DNA of 59,692 nucleotides, from positions 1 through 59,692 of the forward strand of contig QZKO01000062.1 in NCBI GenBank assembly GCA_003599505.1, read 5' to 3'. Position 1 is the first letter of the stretch; the number at the start of each line of letters is the position of its first letter. This DNA is from Nitrospiraceae bacterium (GTDB taxonomy: Bacteria; Nitrospirota; Thermodesulfovibrionia; UBA6902). The notes beneath the pieces were generated by a model. It was not told where the DNA came from and did not search any database. It saw nothing but the letters and a program-made list of their open reading frames with translations. The translations under genes were made by a program, and so were the position numbers. Below are positions 34,111 through 43,443 of this stretch, piece by piece.

Positions 34111-34974
34111 CTACAGGGGGATTAAATAGTTAAACAGGGTAAAAACAAAGACCGTAATGCTGATGTATCCGTTCATGTTGAAAAAAGCGATATCGAGTCT
34201 GCTCAGGTCGGCGGGTTTTACAAGAGAATGTTCATACAGCAGGAGGCCGGACGCGATCAGCACCCCCGAAAAATAAAAACCGTTCAGCTTGAATATGGGT
34301 ACCAGGCTCAGGAGCAGGGCAATTGTGATGACATGAAATATCCGCGCTGTCCAGAGTGAAGCTTTGATCCCGAAGATGCTTGGTATAGAATATAGCCCGT
34401 GTCTTCTGTCGAAATCCATGTCCTGCAGCCCGTAAAGCGCGTCAAACCCCGCGACCCAGAACATGACGGCAAAGCAGAGTGGAAGTATCTCATAACCGAA
34501 CGCGCCTTTTACCGCGATCCAGGCCCCGAGAGGCGCTAAAGAAAGCGCCAGGCCGAGAACGAGATGGCAGAGCCAGGTGAATCTTTTCGTATACGAGTAT
34601 GTGAAAAGGACAAAAAGCACCAGAGGAGAAATTTTGAGGCAGAGAGGATTAAGTTTATAAGCGGCTAACAGCAGAAAAACAAAGGCGATAACAGTGAAAA
34701 TTGCCGCTTCCCATGTCTTTACCGCGCCGCTCGGCAGCTCCCTGCTTTTCGTCCGCGGGTTCAGGGCGTCGATCCTTCTGTCGATAATCCTGTTCATCCC
34801 CATGGCGCCTGTCCTGCCGGCAACCATCGCTGCGGTTATCCAGAAGGCCTGATAAAGTGACGGAAAGCCGTCAGCGGCAATAAGCGCCGATGTAAAAGCA
34901 AACGGCAGCGCGAAGACGGAATGGGAGAATTTTATCAGCCTGAGATAATCTGTAATTTTGTTCAAGAGGACCAT
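34111..34974 (-). CDS. UbiA-family prenyltransferase (4-hydroxybenzoate type, possibly MqnP)
   Basis: A 287-residue membrane protein with about eight helices. The two Asp-rich motifs are NRIIDRRID (N61, D65, D69) and DMDFDRRHG (about 184-192), which bind Mg and the prenyl diphosphate. It attaches a polyprenyl chain to an aromatic ring in quinone synthesis. The closest match I can judge is the 4-hydroxybenzoate group, which includes UbiA and MqnP of the futalosine menaquinone route; an anaerobe with menaquinone would favour MqnP. It is alone on this strand, facing lptG. Confidence 0.85.
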   Translation of the reverse strand: MVLLNKITDYLRLIKFSHSVFALPFAFTSALIAADGFPSLYQAFWITAAMVAGRTGAMGMNRIIDRRIDALNPRTKSRELPSGAVKTWEAAIFTVIAFVFLLLAAYKLNPLCLKISPLVLFVLFTYSYTKRFTWLCHLVLGLALSLAPLGAWIAVKGAFGYEILPLCFAVMFWVAGFDALYGLQDMDFDRRHGLYSIPSIFGIKASLWTARIFHVITIALLLSLVPIFKLNGFYFSGVLIASGLLLYEHSLVKPADLSRLDIAFFNMNGYISITVFVFTLFNYLIPL

Positions 34975-35164
34975 CGTAAGTTTCCAGCCTGGAGTAATAT
35001 CTGTTAAGCCTTATTGTAATTTTTAGGAACGTCAAAAGCAACCGCTCGAATAAACAAAAAACAGAGAAAAAACAAAAAATAAGGCATAAAAAGGCAAAAG
35101 ACAAACCACAGAGACCGCAGAGCTTCTTCCCTGTAATGTTAAGGATTGCGTAAAATAACAAGAA

Positions 35165-35793
<629 letters not shown>

Positions 35794-35842
35794 CTAATGT
35801 CAGCAGTATCTTATTGGGAGCCCCCTTTTGTACCAGACTTAT

Positions 35843-36064
35843 TCAACAGCCTGCTGACCACCTGAGAAATAGCCCCGCTTCAAGCTCTTTCTCCGCACTG
35901 AAATCAAGATAGTATCTGAGCCATTTCCGGTAATCAGCGTGACGTGAAACAGGCGATAACTTTTTCATGAGAACCACCTCGAATTGCTCCAAGGCATCAT
36001 TTGGAATCTTATGCATGTATATTAGTCGTTTTACTATGATAAAGATGTCAATATGTTCCGTCAA
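35843..36064 (-). pseudogene. remnant of a tyrosine-recombinase (integrase) N-terminal domain
   Basis: A 73-residue frame in which residues about 23-56 (ALEQFEVVLMKK, YRKWLRYYLDF) resemble the core-binding N-terminal domain of phage/integron-type integrases. The rest of the enzyme, including the catalytic RHRY residues, is missing, and the last 20 residues do not fit. I read it as a decayed integrase fragment near the toxin-antitoxin pair. It may also be a small unrelated protein. Confidence 0.45.
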
Positions 36065-36245
36065 TATGGGAAAATTTTTTATTGACCGGCTACGAAGCTT
36101 CTGATACTATTAGGAAACTATCTAATAACTGCTTATGTGTAAGAAATATATTAATCATCTATGCTTCATTAGTTCCCATATCGTTAAAACAATGAAAAGC
36201 ACAATGAACAGGAATAGAACAATATAACCAAGTGGGAGATTTTCC

Positions 36246-36851
36246 ATGAATGCTGAAAACGTCAATTCATTAGCCAATTGGGTACTTATTATTTCATTAG
36301 CTGTCGGTGTCGTTGCAACATACTTCATTGTTGTTTCCGGCAATGAAAAAGAGAGAAAATTAAAACTTGAATTATCAAAGGCAAATGCTGACGCCGAAAA
36401 AGCCAAATCAACAGCAGCAGAGGCCAATACAAAAACTGCCGAACTAAATTTTAAAGTCGAACAAGAAGCGCGAAAAAGAGCAGAGGCTGAACTCGCGCTT
36501 GAAACATTACGCGGGAAATTACGTGGGCGTTCTCTATCGCAAAAACAACGAGATATTCTTCTCCTTTCTCTCAGACAATTTTCGGGAGCAACAATTTCTG
36601 TTACCTCACTTGGCGATAAAGAATCTGCTACTTTTGCAGACCAAATTATTTCAGTCATACAAGAGGCTGGCATAGTCGTTGTTCGTAATTTTGTGGGTAC
36701 TTTATCGCCACCGCAGTATGGCATCATTATTTCACCTGATTTAAAGCCTGCCTTCCATGATGCTTTCAAAAAAGCACAGATTGATATCAAGATAGGCCGT
36801 GCAACTGATTCCAATATATTCATCGGATTAAAACCTCCAATTGACACATAA
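36246..36851 (+). CDS. unknown membrane-anchored coiled-coil protein
   Basis: A 201-residue protein. One membrane helix near the N-terminus (about 11-30, WVLIISLAVGVVATYFIVV), a long Ala/Glu/Lys coiled coil (about 33-95), and a C-terminal mixed alpha/beta domain (about 98-200: SQKQRDILLLSLRQFSG, VVVRNFVGTLSPPQYGIII) that could be a small Rossmann-like sensor. GGGAG lies about 7 bases before the ATG. It has lower GC than its neighbours and no related gene beside it, which suggests acquisition. I recognise no named family and will not assign a function. Confidence 0.7.
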   Translation: MNAENVNSLANWVLIISLAVGVVATYFIVVSGNEKERKLKLELSKANADAEKAKSTAAEANTKTAELNFKVEQEARKRAEAELALETLRGKLRGRSLSQKQRDILLLSLRQFSGATISVTSLGDKESATFADQIISVIQEAGIVVVRNFVGTLSPPQYGIIISPDLKPAFHDAFKKAQIDIKIGRATDSNIFIGLKPPIDT

Positions 36852-37012
36852 CAAACGCATCAACACCGACAGGGGTTAACGCATTTTTAAAATTAATATT
36901 CAAGGAGTTGTCCCCTGCGGGTTATACTCCACGGTATATCTGTTATCAAAGGAGTTTAATAAGAAGGCGTCGGCCTGAGATAACCCGGCAAGCTCCGTGT
37001 CTTCGTGGTTTG

Positions 37013-37408
37013 TCAAAAGTAAAAGCCCAATATAATATCTACCAATATGGCGAGCAGTGAAAGCAGAAAGATAATAAGGTAATTGATGTCCTCATGGGAT
37101 TTTTTCAGGGACGACAGGAGATAGGTTACTACTTCCCTTTCTTCTTCCGCGAGACAGGCATTGGTCCTGATTTTTTCGATCAGGCCGAAATCCCTTATAG
37201 CGTTCTTACGCTTCCTCGCGATAGAGTACCTGTACATGAAAAAGCCGATATACCCAAAAACCCCCGCATACCACGCGGGCCTTACCCATGAAGGCTCAAG
37301 GCGCTGGAAAACAACAATTACCCTGAAGGCAACGGCTGAAACAATACCGAGGAAAAAGAAGCCGTAGCTTACATATCCGGGGACGGTATGCGGCAGTTTC
37401 TTTGTTAT
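37013..37408 (-). CDS. small membrane protein with probable AUA start codon
   Basis: From an ATA at 37408 this reads [17 protein letters not shown], then two hydrophobic segments and [12 protein letters not shown], ending with a third helix (about 110-128). No ATG, GTG or TTG exists in frame before an internal ATG at 37237, yet the upstream part looks like genuine membrane protein. The ATA sits inside the stop codon of the nifA-like gene (ATAA), just as ATGA overlaps do, with GGAG 5 bases upstream. CTG at 37396 is the alternative start. 131 residues; function unknown. Probably co-expressed with the regulator. Confidence 0.65.
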   Translation of the reverse strand: MTKKLPHTVPGYVSYGFFFLGIVSAVAFRVIVVFQRLEPSWVRPAWYAGVFGYIGFFMYRYSIARKRKNAIRDFGLIEKIRTNACLAEEEREVVTYLLSSLKKSHEDINYLIIFLLSLLAILVDIILGFYF

Positions 37409-38952
37409 AGCCTCTCCCTGGCCTCAAGCCCGTATTTTTTTATCTTATACCCGATCTGTCTCGGAGTGAGCCCGAGCAGCTTTGCGGCCCTTGCCTGGAC
37501 CCATCCGGTCTTTTCAAGGGCCTCGCGTATATTTGATTTTTCTATTTCTTCGATATTTGTGACGAGCGATACCGACTTGTTCAGGCTTTTCAGCCTCCGG
37601 ACACTGAGTGAATCAGGCAGCTCCGAAGGCGTAATGGCGTCAGATAGCGACATGATTACCAGCCGTTCAATGGTGTTTTCAAGTTCCCGCACATTGCCGG
37701 GCCAGTCGTAGTTCATTAAAATCTGCAGTGCGCTTTTATCCAGGTGTACGGAACGGCTGTTCTCATTGTTGAATTTTGTCAGAAAATATTCTATCAACGC
37801 GGGGATGTCCTCATCCCTGTCCCTCAGGGGAGGCAGAAAGATAGGGATTACGTTCAACCTGTAATAGAGGTCTTCCCGGAACTTCCCCTGTGAAACATAG
37901 TGCTCCAGGTTCCTGCTTGTCGCTGTAACTATCCTGACATCGACTTTTACCGTTTTTTCGCACCCGACAGGCTCGAATTCCCTTTCCTGCAATACGCGCA
38001 GCATCTTGGGCTGAAGCGAGAGAGGCAGATCGCCGATCTCGTCGAGGAAGATGGTGCCCTTGTTCGCGAGCTCGAACCTGCCTTTCCTCGAAGCGACAGC
38101 GCCTGTAAAGGCCCCTTTCTCATGACCGAACAGCTCTGACTCCAGAAGCCCCTCGGGGATCGACGCGCAGTTGAATTTGATGAAAGGCCCTTTGCTCCTG
38201 GGGCTCATGTAATGGATGGCCTTTGCGATCAGCTCTTTCCCGGTGCCGCTTTCACCGCGCAGAAGGACCGTCGCCTTTGTCGGGGCCACGCGGTAAACAG
38301 AGGCAAAGACCTCCTGCATCCTGTCCGATTGTCCGATGACGTTCTCGATACTGTACCTTGCCTTTAATTCCCGTTTCAGGTTTTCTTTCTCTTTTTCCAC
38401 ATTTTCGTAGCTTCCCCATAGCCTCACAAACTGCGCGATCAGGGAGGAGACAATCTTCAGCACCCTCAGGTCGTCATCAACGTTGCCGTGTTTTTTTGAA
38501 TATATCCTGTCCACGCTCAAAACACCTAATACTTCGTTTTTAAATTCTATGGGCACGCTGAGAAAGGAAATCCCGTCTTTTTCCGGGCGCGATCCGGTCC
38601 GGTTCAGAAAAAGAGGCTCCTCGCCGATATTGGGGATTACCATCGGGTCTCTTTTTTCAAGGACCCTCCCCACGATGCCTTCGCCGATGCGGTATTTGCC
38701 CTTTTCGATATTCTGCTTTGTAAGTCCGTGAGCGGCGGCTATACGGAGCTCCTGCGATACCGGCTCGAGAAGGAACACGCATCCCCTCTGCATTTCAAGA
38801 AGGTTGCCGAGTGTAGCCATAGCCGATGTGAGGTTTTTTTCGAGGTCGAACGACGCTGTGAGGACCCTGCTGACCTCAAGGATCGCTGTCAGCTCCCTGT
38901 TCTTGCGGACTACCTGCTCGGTTTTCTGATTTCTGCCGGTGTTGTTTGCCAT
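37405..38952 (-). CDS. nifA: NifA-like sigma-54-dependent activator (GAF-AAA+-HTH)
   Basis: A 515-residue regulator. A GAF domain (about 25-178, [17 protein letters not shown]...[17 protein letters not shown]) is the NifA-type sensor. The AAA+ domain (about 205-430) has Walker A GESGTGKE, the GAFTGA sigma-54 contact loop and [10 protein letters not shown] (Walker B). The Fis-type HTH at the end reads [24 protein letters not shown], strongly like NifA. It turns on promoters of the -24/-12 type. No nif genes are visible in the window, so its targets are elsewhere or it regulates something other than nitrogen fixation. It lies 26 bases downstream of the CDF gene. Confidence 0.88.
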   Translation of the reverse strand: MANNTGRNQKTEQVVRKNRELTAILEVSRVLTASFDLEKNLTSAMATLGNLLEMQRGCVFLLEPVSQELRIAAAHGLTKQNIEKGKYRIGEGIVGRVLEKRDPMVIPNIGEEPLFLNRTGSRPEKDGISFLSVPIEFKNEVLGVLSVDRIYSKKHGNVDDDLRVLKIVSSLIAQFVRLWGSYENVEKEKENLKRELKARYSIENVIGQSDRMQEVFASVYRVAPTKATVLLRGESGTGKELIAKAIHYMSPRSKGPFIKFNCASIPEGLLESELFGHEKGAFTGAVASRKGRFELANKGTIFLDEIGDLPLSLQPKMLRVLQEREFEPVGCEKTVKVDVRIVTATSRNLEHYVSQGKFREDLYYRLNVIPIFLPPLRDRDEDIPALIEYFLTKFNNENSRSVHLDKSALQILMNYDWPGNVRELENTIERLVIMSLSDAITPSELPDSLSVRRLKSLNKSVSLVTNIEEIEKSNIREALEKTGWVQARAAKLLGLTPRQIGYKIKKYGLEARERL

Positions 38953-38978
38953 TGGTCAATTTTACCTGAAAATGCTCT

Positions 38979-39851
38979 CTACTCTCTACTCTCCTCCTGA
39001 TAAGGTTCAACATGCACGACAACGTCGGTGACGGAAGGGAATTTGTTTTTTATCGCCTCCTCGGCGGCATGCGCGATGTCGTGGGCCTTAAGCGTTGTCA
39101 CTTCAGGGTCCACGAGAAGATGCAGATCGATGCAGACAGAGTCTTCCTTCCCCCTCGTCCTTATTTCGTGGCATTCCTCTACGCCTTCGAGCCCGCTTAT
39201 GAGCTCTTTTATTTCTTCCGGATTGATACGCGCGGCGTCCGTTAGGACCGCGGTAGCGGATTTAAGGATTTCAAAACCCATTCGCGCAATGAAGACGGTG
39301 ATTATAAAGGCGGCAAGCACGTCGACAACAGGATAGCCTGCCCCGGCCGCGATCAGGCTTATGATGACTGAAATGGAAATAAAGATGTCGGTCTTTGTAT
39401 GCATGGAATCCGCTATGAGGAAATCGCTCTTCAGTTCCCTGCCTTTTTTCCGTTCATACGTCATGACCCCGATGTTGACCATAAGGGTCAGCGCCATGAC
39501 CGCGAAGCTCACAGGGGTCACATCGATATTCACAGGGGTCCTCAGCCTCAGATATGATTCCCGCAAAATTTCAGCTCCTGCGGCAAAAATCAGCGCCGCT
39601 ATTGCAATAGTAGACAGGGTCTCGAATTTTCTGTGCCCGTAGGGATGGTCCGCGTCCGGAGGTTGTGAAGCTATCCAGACGCCGATGAGTCCTATAATGT
39701 TTGAGGCCCCGTCAAGAAAGGAGTGCAGCCCGTCGGAGGTCATACTGATGGACTGGATTGAATAGCCGTAAATTATCTTCGCCACGGCGACCGATATATT
39801 GAGGATCAGGGTATAAAGAAGGACCTGTCTGACTTTTTGCATGCGTATCAT
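38979..39851 (-). CDS. cation diffusion facilitator (CDF) transporter
   Basis: About 290 residues with six predicted helices in the first 210 residues. DGLHSFLDGASN (helix 2) and HTKTDIF (helix 5) hold the Asp/His metal site, and DADHPYGHRKFETL is the family loop. The C-terminal cytoplasmic domain (about 210-290) carries CIDLHLLVDPEVTTLKAHD, the metal-sensing fold. It exports divalent cations such as Zn, Fe or Mn in exchange for protons. Start ATG 39851 was preferred to a TTG at 39887 that would overlap mnmE. Metal preference cannot be read from sequence. Confidence 0.87.
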   Translation of the reverse strand: MIRMQKVRQVLLYTLILNISVAVAKIIYGYSIQSISMTSDGLHSFLDGASNIIGLIGVWIASQPPDADHPYGHRKFETLSTIAIAALIFAAGAEILRESYLRLRTPVNIDVTPVSFAVMALTLMVNIGVMTYERKKGRELKSDFLIADSMHTKTDIFISISVIISLIAAGAGYPVVDVLAAFIITVFIARMGFEILKSATAVLTDAARINPEEIKELISGLEGVEECHEIRTRGKEDSVCIDLHLLVDPEVTTLKAHDIAHAAEEAIKNKFPSVTDVVVHVEPYQEESRE

Positions 39852-39876
39852 AGGTTTGATTATAACTGATTTCGCG

Positions 39877-41253
39877 TTACTTCCCAATACAAAAATTACT
39901 GAATATCCTGTTCAGGATATCGTCAGGCGTGGTTGTCCCGGCAATCTCTCCGACCGCGTCGAGGGCGTCCCTTAATTCGACGGACAGGAATTCAGGAGAG
40001 GTCTTTTTCGGGAGCGCTGAAATGAAAGAACCAACGGACGCGAGCGCCTTTTCAAGGGCGCGGGCGTGCCGGACATTCGTGACGAGGGCGTCGCCGCTTC
40101 CCGTATTGCCGGCCGTTATGCTTTCTGTTATTTTGTTCTTTAATTCTTCAAGCCCTGTTCCTGATTTGGCGGAGATATGGACAATCGGAGATAAATCCAC
40201 ATTTCCTGATTTCGGATTTATCTTCCGGGGCAGGTCCGTTTTGTTTATTACAAAAATAGTATTCTTTGATGCCGACCTCTCTGCCAGCTCCAGGTCAGTC
40301 TTATGCAGGGCCTCACTGCCGTCAAGGACGAGCAGGACCAGGTCAGCGTCTTCCATGGCCCTGATGCTCCTTTTTACGCCTTCTCTTTCCGCGATATCCC
40401 TGACTTCTCTTATGCCTGCCGTATCCATAATCCTTGCCGGTATCCCGTTGATGTTCAGATACTCTTCTATGACGTCTCTTGTGGTGCCGGGTATCTCTGT
40501 GACAATGGCCCTGTCATGCTCAAGGAGCGCGTTAAGGAGAGACGACTTGCCGACATTAGGCCTCCCTATGATCGCGGTTTTCAATCCTTCCCGGAGTATC
40601 ATGCCGTACCGCGCGCTGTCCGTCAGTTTTTTTAAGGCCTGCTGAATCCGGAGCGCCCTTTTGTTCATGTCTTTTAACGGCGCCGGCCCTATATCTTCTT
40701 CGGGGAAATCGATATGCGTCTCGACAACGGCGGCGAGGTCGGCAAGTTTTTCCCTGACAGCTTCCGTCCTGGCTGAAAGTCCTCCTCTGAGCTGTTCGAC
40801 CGCTGTCCTGCGGCCCTGCTCCGTCAGCGCGTTGATGACATCAAGTACGGCCTCTGCCTGCGCGAGATCGATCCTGCCGTTGAGAAAGGCCCTCTGCGTA
40901 AATTCCCCGGGTCCGGCAAGCCTTGCCCCTTTTTCAAGGACAATTTCCAGGACCCTGCGCAGCGGCGCAGGGCCGCCGTGGCAGTTTATTTCAACCATGT
41001 CTTCCCTGGTATATGTGTTTGGCGCTTTCATGACGGATACCAGGGCCTCATCGATGATTTCCCTGTTTTTCGGGTTTGCTATATGGCCGTAGAGAATTCT
41101 GTGTGAGGCTGTTTGCCTGAGTTTCTTACTTTTGGGAGATATAAATATACGTTCGGCAATTTTTATCGCGTTCCCGCCGCTGAGCCTGACAATACCTATC
41201 CCGCCGCGGCCCGGAGGAGTTGATATGGCTGCTATGGTGTCTTCGGTGTGCAT
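39877..41253 (-). CDS. mnmE: tRNA uridine-5-carboxymethylaminomethyl modification GTPase MnmE
   Basis: A 458-residue enzyme that, with MnmG, installs cmnm5 at U34 of certain tRNAs. N-terminal folate-binding domain (TIAAISTPPGRGGIGIVRLSG), helical domain, then the G domain with GRPNVGKSSLLN, DTAGI and NKTD, and the C-terminal FCIGK, whose Cys is catalytic. The start MHTEDTIAAI was chosen to match the family; the open frame extends 15 codons further. It is next to yidC as in many bacteria, but the usual jag gene between them is absent. Confidence 0.95.
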   Translation of the reverse strand: MHTEDTIAAISTPPGRGGIGIVRLSGGNAIKIAERIFISPKSKKLRQTASHRILYGHIANPKNREIIDEALVSVMKAPNTYTREDMVEINCHGGPAPLRRVLEIVLEKGARLAGPGEFTQRAFLNGRIDLAQAEAVLDVINALTEQGRRTAVEQLRGGLSARTEAVREKLADLAAVVETHIDFPEEDIGPAPLKDMNKRALRIQQALKKLTDSARYGMILREGLKTAIIGRPNVGKSSLLNALLEHDRAIVTEIPGTTRDVIEEYLNINGIPARIMDTAGIREVRDIAEREGVKRSIRAMEDADLVLLVLDGSEALHKTDLELAERSASKNTIFVINKTDLPRKINPKSGNVDLSPIVHISAKSGTGLEELKNKITESITAGNTGSGDALVTNVRHARALEKALASVGSFISALPKKTSPEFLSVELRDALDAVGEIAGTTTPDDILNRIFSNFCIGK

Positions 41254-41373
41254 GGTTAAAATAAAACTATTACGCCACGAGTTATCACGAATTGACACAA
41301 ATAAAGAGAAGTCTCTTGCGTTCCCCCTCCGTGTTTATTCGTGTATATTCGCGGCAAATTGTTGCATTTGGGA

Positions 41374-42894
41374 TTACGCTTTTTTATTAATGTAATATTG
41401 CTGGGCGATACCGAGGACGTTGTTGACGAGCCAGTAAAGCACGAGGCCTGAAGGGAACGAAAGGAACATGAAAGTAAATATTACCGGCATAAACATCATG
41501 ATCTTCGCCTGCGCGGGGTCCATGGTCGAAGGGGTCATCTTCTGTTGAAGCACCATGGTAGCGCCCATCGTAATCGGCAGGACATAGTAAGGGTCTTTTA
41601 CTGCAAGGTCGGTTATCCAGAAGGCGAACGGCGCGCCTCTCAGCTCGATCGCCTTTCCAAGAACGTTGTAGAGGGCTATGAAAACCGGTATCTGCAGGAG
41701 CATCGGCAGGCAACCGCCGACCGGGTTGACCTTGTGTTTTTTGTAGAGCTCCATCATTTCCTTCTGCATCCTCTGTGGGTCTTTCTTGTATTTTTCTTTT
41801 ATCTCGTTCATCAGAGGCTGGACTTTCTGGAGCTTCTTCATGGACTGCTGGCTCTTGTTCAGGATCGGAATAAACGGGACTCTCACGGCTATGGTTACAA
41901 GGATGATCGCCCAGCCGTAGTTCCCGAGATATTCATAGAAAAACTTCAATACCCAGAAGAGGGGCATAGCAATAAACGCGAACCAGCCGAAATCGATAAT
42001 GTGTTCAAGTCCCCTGTTTAACCGCTTGAGCCTGTCATATTCTTTGGGCCCCGCATAAAAGATAAAATCCTGTTTTTGCTGTTTCACATCCAGCGCTATC
42101 TCCGCGGAAGCGTCTTCTTTCCAGACAACGGCGCCGTCAATCTGATCGACCGGAATAAGCGCGGCGGTAAAATATTTGTCTTCCTGCGCTATCCAGCGTG
42201 TATTCCCGGTAAAATATATCTTCTCTTTCAGTTTTTCATCAAACTCTTTCCGGTCGGTGTCCGCAAGGACCACGGGGCCTTTGTGCTCGCTCTGCTGCTT
42301 GTCGAAGACCCCGAAGTCCGTTCCCACGGGGAGCAGGTACGGCGGGGTATTAGCTGTTTCAATCGAAATATCAGTCCTGAAATCATCGTTGTAGAAAACG
42401 AATTTTTTCCTGATGAACATTCCACCGCTGCTGTAGGTAAAAACCAGTTCTCCACGCTTATTGTTTTCTGAAAGGACAAGCTTCCCGGCGCTGGTTTCGT
42501 AGATTAATTTCAGGGGCATGCCCCGGTCCTCACCTTCAAAAAGCATACCTAACGGCGGTATTACCCCCGGCGCTTTCAGAAGCACTACCGGCATTTTTTT
42601 GCTGTCTTTATAGGTCTTGAGCTCCCATGATCTTATGACTGCGCCCCCGGTTGAAAAGACCGCCTTATAAAGGTCAGTCTCGACAACAACATCGCTTGCC
42701 GCGCCTGCCGTTGTCTCCGGGAGCGCGGCAGGCGCCGGCGCGGGAGATGGTCCTGCAGGGACCGGCGCAGCGGCCTCTACCGGGGCCTTCTTTGAAGGAG
42801 CGGGTTTCTGCGGGAAAAACTTCTGCTGCAGAAATGACCAGCCTAACAGTATGACAAGCGATAATACTACGGCAGTAATTGTTCTTTTTTCCAT
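41374..42894 (-). CDS. yidC: membrane protein insertase YidC
   Basis: A 506-residue inner-membrane insertase. An N-terminal helix (about 6-23), an Ala/Pro-rich linker, the large Gram-negative-type periplasmic beta domain (about 55-290), then five helices. The hydrophilic-groove region around NKSQQSMKKLQKVQPLMNEI, the cytoplasmic helical hairpin (KYKKDPQRMQKEMM) and GCLPMLLQIPVFIALYNVL are all characteristic. It ends VNNVLGIAQQYYINKKA. It works with Sec or alone to insert membrane proteins. It is in the rpmH-yidD-yidC-mnmE order. Confidence 0.95.
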   Translation of the reverse strand: MEKRTITAVVLSLVILLGWSFLQQKFFPQKPAPSKKAPVEAAAPVPAGPSPAPAPAALPETTAGAASDVVVETDLYKAVFSTGGAVIRSWELKTYKDSKKMPVVLLKAPGVIPPLGMLFEGEDRGMPLKLIYETSAGKLVLSENNKRGELVFTYSSGGMFIRKKFVFYNDDFRTDISIETANTPPYLLPVGTDFGVFDKQQSEHKGPVVLADTDRKEFDEKLKEKIYFTGNTRWIAQEDKYFTAALIPVDQIDGAVVWKEDASAEIALDVKQQKQDFIFYAGPKEYDRLKRLNRGLEHIIDFGWFAFIAMPLFWVLKFFYEYLGNYGWAIILVTIAVRVPFIPILNKSQQSMKKLQKVQPLMNEIKEKYKKDPQRMQKEMMELYKKHKVNPVGGCLPMLLQIPVFIALYNVLGKAIELRGAPFAFWITDLAVKDPYYVLPITMGATMVLQQKMTPSTMDPAQAKIMMFMPVIFTFMFLSFPSGLVLYWLVNNVLGIAQQYYINKKA

Positions 42895-42907
42895 TTTCTT
42901 TTTGTAC

Positions 42908-42928
42908 GGGCGACCCGCCGGGTCGTCC
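42908..42928. repeat. GGGCGACCC palindromic repeat between yidD and yidC
   Basis: GGGCGACCC (42908-42916) and GGGTCGTCC (42920-42928) form a 9-bp stem with a 3-base loop. The same palindrome recurs at 47312-47332, so it is a dispersed small repeat. Confidence 0.6.
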
Positions 42929-42931
42929 CTC

Positions 42932-43174
42932 CTAATTTATGTGTTCCACCGGATCGTATCCGCCGGGATGAAAAGGATGACATCTGGCAATCCTTTTCAA
43001 TGACAGCCACGAGCCTTTAAGCAGCCCATACTTGTTTAACGCCTCGATAGAATAAGCTGAGCAGGACGGATAGAACCTGCAGGAGCCGGGCAGAAAAGGT
43101 GAAATGTATTTTCTGTAAACTTCAAGAATAAAAATTACCGGTGTCTTCAATTGAGTTGACCCTGTCCCGGACAA
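42932..43174 (-). CDS. yidD: membrane protein insertion efficiency factor YidD
   Basis: About 80 residues. [24 protein letters not shown] with Cys pairs, [32 protein letters not shown] is the full YidD signature. It is a small amphipathic protein on the cytoplasmic side that aids YidC. There is no ATG: TTG at 43174 gives 80 residues; TTG at 43150 gives 72 residues and has a better ribosome site (CAGGG, 9 bases away). The start follows rpmH directly, in the place where rnpA usually lies. Confidence 0.92.
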   Translation of the reverse strand: MSGTGSTQLKTPVIFILEVYRKYISPFLPGSCRFYPSCSAYSIEALNKYGLLKGSWLSLKRIARCHPFHPGGYDPVEHIN

Positions 43175-43184
43175 ACCGGAAAAT

Positions 43185-43322
43185 TCAGACAGACAGCTTC
43201 GCTCTGCCTTTGGAGCGCCTTCTTTTGATTACGTTCCGGCCGCCTTTTGTGCTCATCCTCTCAAGAAAACCATGGGTCCTTTTGCGTTTTTTGTTATGGG
43301 GACGGTAAGTCGTATATGTCAT
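43185..43322 (-). CDS. rpmH: 50S ribosomal protein L34
   Basis: A 45-residue, very basic protein starting [20 protein letters not shown], with [18 protein letters not shown], the standard bacterial L34 sequence apart from an unusual first few residues (most begin MKRTYQP). ATG 43322 is preceded by AAAAGGAG 7 bases upstream, and a promoter lies 60 bases further. The stop is 10 bases before the first possible yidD codon. No rnpA lies between them. Confidence 0.95.
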   Translation of the reverse strand: MTYTTYRPHNKKRKRTHGFLERMSTKGGRNVIKRRRSKGRAKLSV

Positions 43323-43381
43323 AAACCAACTCCTTTTAAAAAATTGAGGAACTTTGAGAAGTTCTGAATTTCAAAAAGATT

Positions 43382-43410
43382 ATTTTACTTATATATGTTC
43401 CAAAAAGCAA
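43382..43410 (-). promoter_or_regulatory. promoter of rpmH
   Basis: On the minus strand, TTGCTT (43405-43410) and TAAAAT (43382-43387) are 17 bases apart, giving a start about 50 bases before rpmH. Between them and the gene lies a small GAACTT/AAGTTC hairpin (43349-43364). Confidence 0.5.
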
Positions 43411-43443
43411 TTGTCACGCCGGACTGCCGCAGGGCCTGTGTTA

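Noticed and set aside
36155-36847. 230-codon minus-strand open frame over the anchored coiled-coil gene
   Set aside because: The plus-strand gene has a ribosome site and a sensible membrane helix plus coiled coil; the antisense frame is Ser/Ala-rich low-complexity shadow.
39929-40645. 238-codon plus-strand open frame over mnmE
   Set aside because: mnmE on the minus strand is complete with all GTPase motifs and the FCIGK end.
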